Source: Sphingobium sp. KCTC 72723
Lineage (GTDB): Bacteria > Pseudomonadota > Alphaproteobacteria > Sphingomonadales > Sphingomonadaceae
Reading direction: 5' to 3'
Assembly: GCF_014280435.1 (NCBI RefSeq)
Contig: NZ_CP060388.1
Location: 2,679,501-2,743,500, forward strand
Length of the DNA stretch: 64,000 nucleotides
Shown here: piece after piece, positions 35,501 to 45,301 of the stretch
Numbering within the stretch: the first letter of the stretch is position 1
Layout: each line of letters opens with the position of its first letter
Made by a program: the position numbers and the translations under genes
Notes under the pieces: generated by a model
Told to the model about the DNA's origin: nothing
The model's input: only the letters and a program-made list of their open reading frames with translations
Databases searched by the model: none

Positions 35501-36269
35501 GGCGATGGCCGACCAGAATCAACTGGAAATGGCGCTCCTGAATTTAAGCGTCAACGCACGCGACGCTATGCCGGAGGGAGGGCGGCTCAGCATTACCGCG
35601 CGACTGGCCGATGTGAAAGAGCGACACCGTACCGGCGCAAAGCCGGGTCGTTATATCCGGCTCGCGGTCTCGGATACAGGGACCGGCATGGATGCACAGA
35701 CACTGCAACGCGCCGTCGAGCCGTTCTTCTCGACCAAGGGTATCGGAAAGGGAACTGGCCTCGGACTGTCCATGGCTCATGGGCTGGCGGCTCAGCTCGG
35801 CGGTGCATTGACGATAGAAAGCAAACCAGGTCTGGGCACCAGCGTTGCGCTATACCTGCCGACGACCCAGGAAGATGCCCTTATGCAACTCAGGATAGAG
35901 GAGGCGACACTCGGCTCCACGCCTGGCCTCGCTCTGGTCGTGGATGATGAGGATGTCGTGCGCGCCAGCACCGCAGACATGCTTGCGGAACTGGGTTACG
36001 ACATCGTGGAGGCGGGATCTGCTGAGGAAGCGCTCAGGCTGCTTGATGAAGGACTTATCCCCGACCTTCTGATTACGGACCATCTGATGCCTGGGCAAAA
36101 TGGGACCGAGCTTGCGCGCGACATGATCCGCCGCGTTCCAGGAATCCGCACTTTGATTGTGTCAGGCTATGCTGAAGTAGAGGGCATCGCGCCAGTTCTA
36201 CCGCGGCTGGTAAAGCCCTTCCGTTTGGCGGACCTTCTTGCCAGGTTGAACGAGATTGCGAAGGTGTGA
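32556..36269 (+). pseudogene. 3' part of large hybrid sensor histidine kinase, separated from its start by two IS
   Basis: About 1237 codons in the same frame as the fragment at 29702. Domain order: GAF (start DTPLEQEFND), two PAS domains (RYRLAGRATNDAVWDWD; RLATDAAEVSFWDVD), a second GAF, two more PAS domains (RYRTLFEAVDVGFCVAE; RYHDIVEASAFPICAFD), HisKA with phospho-His in GGVAHDFNN at 35217, ATPase (DTGTGM, GTGLGLSMAHG) and receiver with Asp in TDHLMPG at 36078. All catalytic elements are intact, so a shortened protein could still be made from a start in the IS or from an internal GTG such as 32589. It has no membrane segment. The last PAS, HisKA and receiver are closely related to the kinase at 5941. 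Confidence 0.85.
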
Positions 36270-36651
36270 TCAAATTGCAAAGGGAGATCAATGCGCGGCA
36301 TTTCGCGGATTGCCTTTGCGGGAGGGCATGTGACATTTGCGACCGTCAACTTCGCAATCACAAATCGAGTTAAGATGACAATGATGCGGGCAAATCCGAT
36401 TCTCTTTTCTATCATGTCTTGTGGTAAATGCTGGCGCGGCGGCCTGATCGGTGCGGTGATTCCATACATCGTAGGAAACTCCAACCTCAGATTCCCCGCC
36501 AAGCGCTTTTGTTGGAGCACCGCGGCACCCGATGTGTCCCTGCTGCGGGACACGTTCCTGCAAACAACGGTTGCGCGATCTGCCTTGAATCGGTGACTAC
36601 AATCGATGGGAGGTTGAACCGGGCTAGCCGAAACGATGCTGCCGCTTTCTG
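36270..36651. other. Intergenic region with a small inverted repeat
   Basis: About 380 bases after the sensor kinase. Short open frames occur on both strands but carry no recognisable motif. A perfect inverted repeat GTGTCCC-N6-GGGACAC is at 36534-36553; its role is unknown and there is no T run beside it. Confidence 0.4.
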
Positions 36652-37503
36652 TCAGGGCGCGACGGGCGGCGACATTCGTGCACGCCTAATTTCGAGGTCG
36701 CTTGGTTGGCGAAGCAAATGAATCATGTCCCCGCAGCGTACTATAAACCCGGCTCCCTCGAAGGCGTTGAGCCATCCTTCCATCGGCCATATATTCCATC
36801 GTGCTCGAAAGAGGCTGGCATTGCGGACGATGTCGTTCAGATACTGGAGCGGAGGGTCGAAAACGTCGTGATATTGATGAAAGGCACCAGCGCCGCCCAT
36901 GAATAACAGGGGCAAGCCAGCCGCCCGCGCGCGGAAGCCGAAGTCGGTATCTTCACCGCCATAGCCGGTAAAAGCTTCGTCAAACCCGCCCAGATCAAAA
37001 AATCTCTGGCGATGTAGACCAAAAGCCAACGACCAGAACAGACCGGCATTATCCTCTCGTCGCACGCCGTTTGTAGGAAATTCTCGAACCGGATGCCCTT
37101 GCGCGCGCGGCAGGAGATCGGCTTCCTCCCATTTACCTCGGGCATCGTCAGGGCCAAGATAGCGTATGTCGGCACAGATCAGCGCATCATGGTCGGTGAG
37201 GCATTGCGCGATTGCCCCGGTCAGTGCGCGCATCGGGATGCAGTCGACGTCGAGGAACAACAACATGTCCCCGCTGGCCGCGCGTGCGGCTGAGTTCCGG
37301 GCTGCCGCGAGTGGCAGTCCGGGACCATCGAGACGCAGGATCTGAATCGGAAATGGCGCTTGTTCGGCATTGATCGGCGGTGTGCTGTCCATGTCGACGA
37401 TGATGAGCTCGTCGGGCCAATGCGTGCTGCGTCGCAGACCTTCGATCAATTGTGCCAGATGGGTCGACCGATCCTTGACTATGGTGAGGACACTCAGAGT
37501 CAT
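36652..37503 (-). CDS. Family 2 glycosyltransferase (last gene of seven-gene operon)
   Basis: About 283 residues, GT-A fold: N-terminal LSVLTIVKDRSTHLAQLIEGL, nucleotide-sugar DxD motif in LLFLDVDC, and the acceptor-side GYGGEDTDFGFRARAAG. The ATG at 37503 overlaps the methyltransferase stop by four bases; this start also gives the typical N-terminus. Cytosolic, no membrane helix. It ends the leftward operon that starts with the GT4 gene at 42995. Confidence 0.85.
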   Translation of the reverse strand: MTLSVLTIVKDRSTHLAQLIEGLRRSTHWPDELIIVDMDSTPPINAEQAPFPIQILRLDGPGLPLAAARNSAARAASGDMLLFLDVDCIPMRALTGAIAQCLTDHDALICADIRYLGPDDARGKWEEADLLPRAQGHPVREFPTNGVRREDNAGLFWSLAFGLHRQRFFDLGGFDEAFTGYGGEDTDFGFRARAAGLPLLFMGGAGAFHQYHDVFDPPLQYLNDIVRNASLFRARWNIWPMEGWLNAFEGAGFIVRCGDMIHLLRQPSDLEIRRARMSPPVAP

Positions 37504-38090
37504 GCGTGCGCACGCCACAGATCGAGGCGATAGTGAGGCATGCGCTCTGTGGTGATGACAGTGATTGCAAGGGCGAGAGCGGCCTGCAATTTTATTACCG
37601 CATCATCGCCGCTCTGGGGATAGTCGGTTTCGCCGGTCCAATGGACGAGCAAGATATCGCCGCCGGGCGCTATATGGGTCGCGATCCACTGGGCGGCGCG
37701 GCTGATATCGTGGGCATCCCAATAATAGGCGACTTCGGACAGGATGATAAGGTCGAAGGCGCTGCCTATGGGTGCTCGTCCGGGAAAAATCATCCGGCCG
37801 AAGGAAACATGGTCCAATGCGGCACAGCGCTCGCGCGCTGCTTTTAACGCAGTTTCGCTGACGTCGATCGCCAGCAATGCGTGGCATTGGGTTGCCAGCG
37901 ACTGTGTCAGGACACCTTTTGCGCATCCAATCTCGAAACCCAATTCGTAGGTTCGTCCCGCCAGCGCGCCGATGCTATGGGCATATTTGTCCCGCTCATA
38001 GGCGCTGCTTTCCAGGTCCCAGGGATCGTCGGTCCCGCGATACATTGTCTCGAAATAATCGTGACCCAGGCTGGTCTTGTACCGCTTCAT
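37500..38090 (-). CDS. SAM-dependent methyltransferase, NodS-like
   Basis: A 196-residue class I methyltransferase. Motif I reads ELGFEIGCAKGVLTQSLA, motif post-I ends LLAIDVS, and the N-terminal FETMYRGTDDPWDLESSAYERDKY is characteristic of the NodS family, whose founding member N-methylates the deacetylated glucosamine of Nod factors. It overlaps the PIG-L deacetylase gene by four bases, so a deacetylase and a potential N-methylase are made together, which fits sequential action on an amino sugar. That reaction is inference. Confidence 0.85.
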   Translation of the reverse strand: MKRYKTSLGHDYFETMYRGTDDPWDLESSAYERDKYAHSIGALAGRTYELGFEIGCAKGVLTQSLATQCHALLAIDVSETALKAARERCAALDHVSFGRMIFPGRAPIGSAFDLIILSEVAYYWDAHDISRAAQWIATHIAPGGDILLVHWTGETDYPQSGDDAVIKLQAALALAITVITTERMPHYRLDLWRAHA

Positions 38091-38767
38091 TTGGTTCTCC
38101 GCAGGTAGAGGATATCGCTGGCGGGCATGGCACGATGTGAGGCGGGCAGTCGGAAGCCGGGACCGTGGGACGCGCTAAGCTGGCTGCGGTGCGCGGCCAG
38201 GGCGTAACGGCGTTGTCCGCGCAACATGGGCGCGGTGTGCAGCATCCGATGGGTGCGGGGATCAGGGGCTTTCGACCAGACGACATATTCGGCGACGACC
38301 AGCCTGCCGTTGGCCCGTTGCCCCACTGCATAGGCCAGCTGCGCGGCGGCCTGATGGTCGCAATGGGGTTCGTGGCTGGCGGTAACGGCAAGGACATCGA
38401 CCTGCCAGCGACGGCAAAGGGCGCTCAGCCGTCGGGTAGCCCGGTCGAAAGCCGGATGCCCCGGCGGAGCGGGAGCAGCATCCTTCCAGGCAAGATGCAG
38501 CGGTAGCTGGCTGCGGCTACCGGTCAGGCGGTGCAAGGCGGCGGCGGCTTCGCGCTTGCGGCTGCTGACCAGTTTCCCCGACCGGCCTTGCGCGGCCTCA
38601 TGCGAGCCCGACCCGTCGGTGAGATAGACAAGACCCGCCAGTCGCCCCGCCTTCGCCGTCTGCGCGATGAGCGCGCCAACCCCCAGCGTTTCGTCATCGG
38701 GATGCGGCGCAAGGACCAGCCACCGCAGCGTTCGCCAGGGCTTTGCCGACAAAGAAAGGCCTACCAC
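38087..38767 (-). CDS. PIG-L family N-deacetylase
   Basis: A 226-residue LmbE/PIG-L hydrolase with the zinc motif PHPDDE (His22, Asp25) and a downstream SHEPHCDHQAA segment that supplies the third ligand. Family members remove N-acetyl groups from GlcNAc conjugates (PIG-L, MshB, BshB). It overlaps both neighbours by a few bases. In this operon the substrate is probably a GlcNAc unit placed by one of the glycosyltransferases. Confidence 0.87.
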   Translation of the reverse strand: MVGLSLSAKPWRTLRWLVLAPHPDDETLGVGALIAQTAKAGRLAGLVYLTDGSGSHEAAQGRSGKLVSSRKREAAAALHRLTGSRSQLPLHLAWKDAAPAPPGHPAFDRATRRLSALCRRWQVDVLAVTASHEPHCDHQAAAQLAYAVGQRANGRLVVAEYVVWSKAPDPRTHRMLHTAPMLRGQRRYALAAHRSQLSASHGPGFRLPASHRAMPASDILYLRRTK

Positions 38768-39876
38768 AATGCGTCCTCCACGCCCCAGGCATCATGGTCG
38801 AGCCAGGCGAGTGCAGCCTGATCGCGGGCATAGTCGGGTCCGCCCTGCCGCAGATACAGGCTGAGGTCGCGAATGATCTTGTCGATCCGTTCGCCGTCAA
38901 TCGCACTGCGCGTGCCGGTGATGCGGGCGGCCAGTTCCATAACGTCCAAACCCGCACGCTCCACTACGCCGCGCGTCATGCGGGCGAAGGCGGGGCCATC
39001 GCCATCGTCACGTGCTGCCCTGAGCGCACATTCGCGGACCCAGAGATAGGCGGTGCGGGTCGCGGCAACCGCATCGGCGAATTTCGCGCGTTGCAGCGGA
39101 TCGGCGCGCGCCGCCTCAGACATGGCGAGCCGGATTTCGGTCAACAGCGCCTCGATCCCGCCCAGTTGCACAGCGGTAAAGCGCCAGGCACCCGTGGTGA
39201 AGCGGGGTTCGCGATCATAATCGCCGGGCTGGCCAAGCAGGTGGGACGGATCGACCGCCATGCCCGTCAGATCATAGAGGCCACTGCCGGTCGCCCGCAT
39301 GCCCCTGACGCGCCATTGCGACAGGTCGGTCCTGGCGGGATCATCGGCCCGTACGACGACCAGTCGCCGTTCGCCCTCTTCGGGCTGCGCGGTGATGACG
39401 GCATAGGTAAGGCTGCCAGCGCCGGTCGCGAAAGACTTGCGGCCATCCAGTGCCGATTGGCGTAGCTGTACGCCCGGTTGCGGTTCGGTGGCCCACACGC
39501 CGTAAAAGGCACCCTGAGCGAGATTTTGCCCCAGATCGGCCTTTTGCGCGGGAGAGCCAAACCAGTCGAACAGCGCGAGCGCGTTGACATGGCCTTCATA
39601 GAGCCGCCCGACGCTCAGGTCCGCGCGACCAATGATCCGCAGGACGGTCATCAGGCACTGGTTCCGGGCGACGGCATCGTCAAAGGCCTCGCCGCCGCAT
39701 TCGAGCGGGGCGAAGGTGCGATGGAGATCCGCAGCGACGAGCGCTTTCATGCTTTCCACCGGAAAGATCGGCGCGGCATCATAGCGGCTGCCGAGCGCGA
39801 CAAGGGTGGAGGTGATCGCCCCGGCGCGCACGATCGGGGTGTCGATGCTGGAACGGGGATGGCGGGACAGGGTCAT
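38761..39876 (-). CDS. Acyl-CoA dehydrogenase-like flavoprotein
   Basis: A 371-residue protein with acyl-CoA dehydrogenase architecture: helical N-terminal domain, a middle region with GVWATEPQPG (the usual TEPxAGSD cofactor strand, altered) and a helical C-terminal domain (LGGIEALLTEIRLAMSEAA). Its placement inside a glycosyltransferase operon, overlapping genes on both sides, means it most likely acts on the operon's product rather than in general fatty acid oxidation, perhaps oxidising or desaturating an acyl or sugar-linked group. The catalytic Glu could not be assigned by eye. Confidence 0.78.
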   Translation of the reverse strand: MTLSRHPRSSIDTPIVRAGAITSTLVALGSRYDAAPIFPVESMKALVAADLHRTFAPLECGGEAFDDAVARNQCLMTVLRIIGRADLSVGRLYEGHVNALALFDWFGSPAQKADLGQNLAQGAFYGVWATEPQPGVQLRQSALDGRKSFATGAGSLTYAVITAQPEEGERRLVVVRADDPARTDLSQWRVRGMRATGSGLYDLTGMAVDPSHLLGQPGDYDREPRFTTGAWRFTAVQLGGIEALLTEIRLAMSEAARADPLQRAKFADAVAATRTAYLWVRECALRAARDDGDGPAFARMTRGVVERAGLDVMELAARITGTRSAIDGERIDKIIRDLSLYLRQGGPDYARDQAALAWLDHDAWGVEDALW

Positions 39877-40916
39877 GCTACAGGTTCCAGTTCATCGACC
39901 GCAGCGGCAGCCATTGTCGCGAGCCAGGTTGCTGCTGCATCAACCCCATGGGAATGGTGCAGGCGTTTGCGGGCGTGAGGCGGCAATGCCTTTGCCTGAC
40001 GGATCAAAGATGGCCATTGGTCGGGGGACGGCCATGTTTCGAGCATGATCGCAGCGCCCAGCGCGTGCAGGGCGCGCGCCGTTGCCCGTTGCTCACCATA
40101 AGGACGGTCCTCCGGGATGCAAAGGAAAGGACGATCGGCGGCGAGGACTGCGTTCACCAACCCGTCACCGGCCGCGCCGATGATCAACCCGGCGGAGGCG
40201 ATTTCACACGCCGGATCGTCTACCCATCCGGCCAGAGCGAGATTGGCGGGTTGATCGGTCGGCGCAGTTGCGGGGCCGATGACGCGCCAGTGCATATCCG
40301 GGCAGGCGCGTGCGGCCTGTGCGATCGCTGCGCCATCGCCGGGCGGGCCGCCCCGACCGATCACTATGAGAATATGGTCGTCCTGCCGGGGATGCTCCTG
40401 AGCAGCGGCAGTAATGCCGGGCAGATAACGTGTCTTGTCCCTGATCCACGCAGGCGTCGATGGCATCTCCAACTCATGGTGAAACGGTGCGACCAACGCC
40501 GTAGCACCGCGAAAAGCGTCGAGATGCGCCGCGTCGCTGCGTTCGCCGTTGAGCCGCACATAGACGGTGCGGACCGATGCCAGGCGCGCCAGCATCGCAA
40601 CTTCGACCGAGACATCAACGACCATCAGCGCAGGGCGCTCCGTTGCGATCCATTGTGCGATCCGCGCCACGCGCGACCGCACGCCTTCATGGCCAATGGG
40701 CGCATAGTGCAGGGCGGCGGGGCGTGAGGCCGTGTCGTCCATCCCGTCGAAGCGACCGGAAACGGGTCGGTCATCGGCAAGGTCAATTCCTGCCGCGCCC
40801 AACCCTGTACCCAGCAGGACGATCGGCCAGTCGATGGCGGTGGCAATTGCCTCCGCCCGCGCGCGATGACCAGCGCCATGATGATGGACATAATAGCCGA
40901 GCGGACGGCGGGTCAT
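39873..40916 (-). CDS. GT-B glycosyltransferase, MurG/UDP-glucuronosyltransferase-like
   Basis: A 347-residue GT-B protein. The N-terminal YYVHHHGAGHRARAEAIA resembles the HxxGHxxRxxA loop of MurG-like and related enzymes, and the C-terminal half has the GxAGDGLVNAVLAADRPFLCIPEDRPYGEQ nucleotide-binding region. Four-base overlaps with both neighbours. Donor and acceptor are unknown; it supplies one of four glycosyl transfers in this operon. Confidence 0.78.
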   Translation of the reverse strand: MTRRPLGYYVHHHGAGHRARAEAIATAIDWPIVLLGTGLGAAGIDLADDRPVSGRFDGMDDTASRPAALHYAPIGHEGVRSRVARIAQWIATERPALMVVDVSVEVAMLARLASVRTVYVRLNGERSDAAHLDAFRGATALVAPFHHELEMPSTPAWIRDKTRYLPGITAAAQEHPRQDDHILIVIGRGGPPGDGAAIAQAARACPDMHWRVIGPATAPTDQPANLALAGWVDDPACEIASAGLIIGAAGDGLVNAVLAADRPFLCIPEDRPYGEQRATARALHALGAAIMLETWPSPDQWPSLIRQAKALPPHARKRLHHSHGVDAAATWLATMAAAAVDELEPVA

Positions 40917-41848
40917 GGCTGGAGTTCCAGCATCATGTCGTGCGGCATCGGAGGCAGTAACGGTTCCTGACGGGCGATCAAAGCAGCGCCATCGGGCCGC
41001 GCACGCAATTGCTTGCGCCAGTGCGCTCGCTCTCTCCAGTGGGTGAAGGCAGGTGCCATGGGCGAGATGTCATTTTCGGCGCTTTCGAACAGCGTGTGCA
41101 TCGCAACTGCCATGCCGCCTTCCGCGCGTCCCTCAAGACGCGGCGAGACGCGAGTGTTAACCGTGACGGGGTGAACAAGGCGCGCGCCGCGGGCAAGCGC
41201 CGCCAATACAAGTGCGCGGTCCTCTCCGCTCGCTATGGCCGGAACGCCGCCGCAGGCCAGATAAAGCTCTGCCCGGATGGCGAGCGATGCGCCGGTATGA
41301 TCGCCGTGGCGGGGCGCGGGATCCCAGGGCAGAGGATCGATCGCATCCTCAATGGCACGGACGGCGGCCCAATATTCGTCCCATGCCGTGCGCAGCCGAT
41401 GCACGGGCGGTGGCAGAGGTTCATCGCTATCGATGTCGATCCGGCCGCCAACCATGTCGGCACCACGCGAAAAGGCAGTCGCGATATTATGCAACCAGTC
41501 TCTGGGTGGGCGGCTATCGGCGTCCGTACTGACAAGGGCAGCGTTGTCCAGCGCGGGCAGAATGCCAAGGCCTGTGTCCATCGCGATCCGCCGGGCTGAT
41601 CCGGCGTGCGCCTGTTCCGGCGCGAAAGTGCGTTCGACTATGTGGACGTCGAGCCGTCCGGCATGACGATGACAGGCAGCGTCGGCAACGGCGCGGCTAT
41701 CATCAGTGCTGTTGTTGATGGCGATCGCAACTGGAAGCGCACCGGGCCAGTCCTGCATCGCCAGCGCATCCAGCAATATCGGCAACCGCGCTGCCTCGTT
41801 CCGCGCCGGGACGCAGACGCACAGGGTCATGGCGATGGTGTCAGCCAT
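40913..41848 (-). CDS. Family 2 glycosyltransferase
   Basis: A 311-residue GT-A enzyme: CVCVPARNEAARLPILLDAL at the start, DxD motif in VSTDADSRPP and GEDRAL near the acceptor site. It overlaps the GT4 gene by eight bases and the GT-B gene by four. No membrane segment. Probably elongates the same glycan as its neighbours. Confidence 0.85.
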   Translation of the reverse strand: MADTIAMTLCVCVPARNEAARLPILLDALAMQDWPGALPVAIAINNSTDDSRAVADAACHRHAGRLDVHIVERTFAPEQAHAGSARRIAMDTGLGILPALDNAALVSTDADSRPPRDWLHNIATAFSRGADMVGGRIDIDSDEPLPPPVHRLRTAWDEYWAAVRAIEDAIDPLPWDPAPRHGDHTGASLAIRAELYLACGGVPAIASGEDRALVLAALARGARLVHPVTVNTRVSPRLEGRAEGGMAVAMHTLFESAENDISPMAPAFTHWRERAHWRKQLRARPDGAALIARQEPLLPPMPHDMMLELQP

Positions 41849-42995
41849 GGGAAGCCGATCTCTGGTCTAGCGACGCATGGGACGGGAGTGTCGAGGGAAT
41901 CAAATGGATTGACGCCGTACGGTCGGGACGGGAAGGTGCCGCAGCCCTGTCGATCTGCCGCAGATAAAGCGCTTCATAATTATCGACCATGCGTTCGGCA
42001 TCGCACATTTGTTCGGCCCTGGTGCGGCACGCGCTGCGGTTGAGCTTCAGGGCCGACAGCGCAGCGCTGGCGAGCGAGGAAACGTCGTCCGGGGTCGCAA
42101 GCACCCCGCATGTTGCATCCAATATTTCAGGAATCGCGCCGCGTGCAAAGGCCGCGACTGGGACGCCGCAGGCGAGCGCTTCTGCAACGACAAGGCCATA
42201 AGGTTCATCCCACATAGGGGTGCAGAGGAAGGCCCGCGCACCACCCACAAGCCGGGAGAGTTGCTCGTGCGCGAGATGCCCGACGTGGATAATATCCTCG
42301 CCCAGCGCGGGCGCGATCTGTGTCCGATAATAATCCTCGTCAAGTTTTGGCCCCGCAATCCTGAGCGGAAGGCCGACCAGCCGGGCTGCCTGAATTGCCA
42401 GATGTAATCCCTTTTCCGGGACGATACGGCCGTACCAGACCAGATAGGGATCTGCAGCGGGCTCGGGATGGAACGCAAATTTTTGCAGGTCGATGCCGTT
42501 CCATATCACCGCGTCGCTATGGGTGACATGATTCCACAAAGCGGCAACCGAGCGGGACACGGCCGCGAAACTATGGTTGCGCGCCACACAAAGGCGGATA
42601 CCGCTCTCCAGCCAGCAGAAGGGCGGCGTATGCAGCGTAGTGACCATCGGCATGGGCAGGCTGTCGGCCATCGCGACGGGCAAATAATGCAGCGAATTAT
42701 TATGGATGATGTCGAAATTGCGATGGCGCAGGTCGTTCATCAGACTGAGATAGGCGTGATGCTCACGAAAGAAGGGCACGTCGCTCGCTTCTGTCGTACC
42801 CACCGTCTGGATCGCGGTTTCTGTACAGATCGCTTCCAGGCCGATCCCCGGTTCCGATCGGGAAGAGGCGAACAACGTGACCGCATGGCCACGATCCCGC
42901 AGCGATCGCGCCAGCAAATGCGTGTGCATTTCCAGCCCGCCGGCAAAGGGTTCGGCAATCGGATGTTTGAGATGGGCGATGATGCCGATCCGCAT
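41841..42995 (-). CDS. Family 4 glycosyltransferase (first gene of operon)
   Basis: About 384 residues from the ATG at 42995 (MRIGIIAHLKHPI). GT-B fold with GGLEMHTHLLARSLRDRGH in the acceptor domain, PEKGLHLAIQAARL and the EX7E element in YGLVVAEALACGVPVAAF. MshA and many lipopolysaccharide transferases belong to this family. It starts the seven-gene leftward operon 76 bases after the catalase gene on the same strand; whether it has its own promoter is unclear. Confidence 0.87.
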   Translation of the reverse strand: MRIGIIAHLKHPIAEPFAGGLEMHTHLLARSLRDRGHAVTLFASSRSEPGIGLEAICTETAIQTVGTTEASDVPFFREHHAYLSLMNDLRHRNFDIIHNNSLHYLPVAMADSLPMPMVTTLHTPPFCWLESGIRLCVARNHSFAAVSRSVAALWNHVTHSDAVIWNGIDLQKFAFHPEPAADPYLVWYGRIVPEKGLHLAIQAARLVGLPLRIAGPKLDEDYYRTQIAPALGEDIIHVGHLAHEQLSRLVGGARAFLCTPMWDEPYGLVVAEALACGVPVAAFARGAIPEILDATCGVLATPDDVSSLASAALSALKLNRSACRTRAEQMCDAERMVDNYEALYLRQIDRAAAPSRPDRTASIHLIPSTLPSHASLDQRSASHG

Positions 42996-43071
42996 TGAGT
43001 ATGATCCTGTCATGCGCGTGACTGGGGATGGGGCTAGACCATCCCTATAGATTGAGATTGAAACCCCGCGA

Positions 43072-45249
43072 TCAGGCGACGGGCTGGGCGTCCAGATCGA
43101 CCGCCAATTCGCGCGGCCAATGGCGCAATGCCCGGCAGGCAGTCAGGAAAGCGCCGGCATCCTTAGCTGTGGCCAGCGGCAGGCAGGCCTCGTCCAAATC
43201 ATCGGCTATCCCCGCTTTTTCAAACAGCGCCTGGGCTTCAGCGGTTAGGCCGATATATTTGCAATGCGCAAAGGCATCGGTGACGAAATCCTTGGCGGCC
43301 GCGTCGATTGCCAGCAAAGCAGCGCCCTCCTCAGACGCCACCACGGCAACGGCGTCGAACAGGACAGAGGGACCGCCGTCAATCTTCTGTTTGGCCGCAA
43401 CCGTTGTGCCATCCGACAGGGTTACGCCGCCAATCTTGGGAGCGACGACCTCGTAAACCGCGCCTTCCTTGTCGACCGCTTTAACCAGCGCGTTGAAGAT
43501 CGCGGCTTCGGCACCGTCGGTCAGCAGGATGCCAAGTTTGCGCCCCTTGAAACTGTCCGGTCCGTTCTTGAGGATGCTGAGCGCATCGGACGGCGGCAGG
43601 TCCATCATCGTCGGGCGCGCTGCCTGCGCCGGTTCAGGCAAGGCAAGGCCAAGTCCTTCGGCTACAGTCTGTGCCAGCGTAGCGTCGATATTGAGCAAGT
43701 GAGAGACCGTCCGCGAACGGATATCGGGGCGTTCGACCTTGCTCAGTTCAAAGACGATGGCATCGCCGATATGCTTCTGCTCGGTCGCCGTCTGGCTGTT
43801 GAAGAACTGCCGCGCCTGGCTGTAATGATCGGCGAAACTTTCCGAGCGAACCCGTTGCTTGGGACCGTCAGCCTCCTGCGCGTAACTGGTGAAACCGCGC
43901 ACCGGGTCTTCGCGCGGGCCACCTTGTTCGGCACCCCAACTATTGGGTTCATAATTGGCGCGACCCTTAGGATTGCGCATCGCCATATGCCCGTCCTGCT
44001 GGAAATGGGCCATCGGACATTTGGGTGCATTGATCGGCAAATGGGTGAAGTTGGTGCTGCCCAGGCGCTTGATCTGGGTATCGAGATAGGAAAAATTGCG
44101 GCCCTGAAGCAATGGATCGTTGCTAAAGTCTATGCCCGGCGGGACATTCTGGGTCATGAAGGCGACCTGTTCTGTCTCGGCAAAGAAATTGTCGACGACC
44201 CGGTCCAGTACCAGCCGCCCGACGATGCAGACCGGCACCAGTTCCTCCGGGATCAGCTTGGTCGCGTCTAGCACGTCGAAGTCGAAGCTGTCGGCGAACG
44301 CATCGTCGAACAGCTGGACCCCCAGCTCCCATTCCGGGAAGTCCTCGGCGTTAATGGCGTCCCACAGGTCGCGACGATGGAAATCGGGATCGGCACCGTT
44401 GATCTTGACCGCCTCGTTCCACATGACCGACTGCAGGCCCTGTTTGGGCTTCCAGTGGAATTTAACGAAGGTCGATTTGCCGTCGGCATTGACGAGACGG
44501 AAGGTGTGGACGCCGAAGCCTTCCATCGTGCGCAGCGAGCGTGGGATGGCGCGGTCCGACATCGTCCACATGACCATATGGAAGCTTTCGGGCGTCAGGC
44601 TGATAAAATCCCAAAAATTATCATGTGCGGTCTGCGCCTGCGGGAAGTCGCGGTCAGGCTCCGGCTTGGCGGCATGGATCAGGTCGGGGAATTTGATCGC
44701 GTCCTGAATGAAGAATACCGGGATGTTGTTGCCAACGATATCCCAATTGCCCTCCTGCGTATAAAGCTTCACGGCAAAGCCACGCACGTCGCGGGCGAGA
44801 TCGGCCGACCCCTTGGACCCGGCAACAGTCGAGAAGCGCACGAAGGCAGGCACGCGCTCACCGACCCGCTGGAGCACATCCGCACGCGTGACGTCGCTCA
44901 GGGATTCCGTCAGTTCGAAATAGCCGTGCGCACCGTAGCCGCGGGCATGGACGACGCGCTCAGGGATGCGTTCATGGTCGAAATGGAACATTTTTTCGCG
45001 GAAGTGGGCGTCCTCCAGCAAGGTGGGGCCACGCGCGCCCTGCTTCAGGCTGTTTTGATCATCAGCGACCGGGATGCCATGTGCCGTCGTCAAGATTGCC
45101 ACATCCCCTCCTGCAACCTGATGCGTTTCGCCACCTTCTGCCTGCGGTTCGGCAAAGCTGTTCGAAATAGTTTCGGCGGGCGCAGTTGGGGGAGCCTTTT
45201 TGGCCGTCTCGCCGGAGACTTTATCGACGGTGGAGGGAGACTTGGCCAT
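43072..45249 (-). CDS. katE: Large-subunit catalase (HPII/KatE type)
   Basis: A 725-residue monofunctional haem catalase of clade 2. Visible are the distal His101 (RVVHARG), Asn174 (IVGNNIP), the proximal haem Tyr388 ([12 protein letters not shown]), and a C-terminal DJ-1/PfpI-like domain from about residue 570 ([15 protein letters not shown]), as in E. coli HPII. It decomposes H2O2 in the cytoplasm, typically in stationary phase or general stress. Upstream there is an 11-base inverted repeat that might be a regulatory site; I found no EcfG-type promoter within 200 bases. It may be co-transcribed with the glycosyltransferase operon downstream. Confidence 0.93.
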   Translation of the reverse strand: MAKSPSTVDKVSGETAKKAPPTAPAETISNSFAEPQAEGGETHQVAGGDVAILTTAHGIPVADDQNSLKQGARGPTLLEDAHFREKMFHFDHERIPERVVHARGYGAHGYFELTESLSDVTRADVLQRVGERVPAFVRFSTVAGSKGSADLARDVRGFAVKLYTQEGNWDIVGNNIPVFFIQDAIKFPDLIHAAKPEPDRDFPQAQTAHDNFWDFISLTPESFHMVMWTMSDRAIPRSLRTMEGFGVHTFRLVNADGKSTFVKFHWKPKQGLQSVMWNEAVKINGADPDFHRRDLWDAINAEDFPEWELGVQLFDDAFADSFDFDVLDATKLIPEELVPVCIVGRLVLDRVVDNFFAETEQVAFMTQNVPPGIDFSNDPLLQGRNFSYLDTQIKRLGSTNFTHLPINAPKCPMAHFQQDGHMAMRNPKGRANYEPNSWGAEQGGPREDPVRGFTSYAQEADGPKQRVRSESFADHYSQARQFFNSQTATEQKHIGDAIVFELSKVERPDIRSRTVSHLLNIDATLAQTVAEGLGLALPEPAQAARPTMMDLPPSDALSILKNGPDSFKGRKLGILLTDGAEAAIFNALVKAVDKEGAVYEVVAPKIGGVTLSDGTTVAAKQKIDGGPSVLFDAVAVVASEEGAALLAIDAAAKDFVTDAFAHCKYIGLTAEAQALFEKAGIADDLDEACLPLATAKDAGAFLTACRALRHWPRELAVDLDAQPVA

Positions 45250-45301
45250 GGGGCATCCTCATGCACGAGAGACGTGCCGGACGCAGGTCCAGCACATTGG
45301 G

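Noticed and set aside
43264..44271. 335-codon plus-strand frame
   Set aside because: Antisense to the catalase gene.
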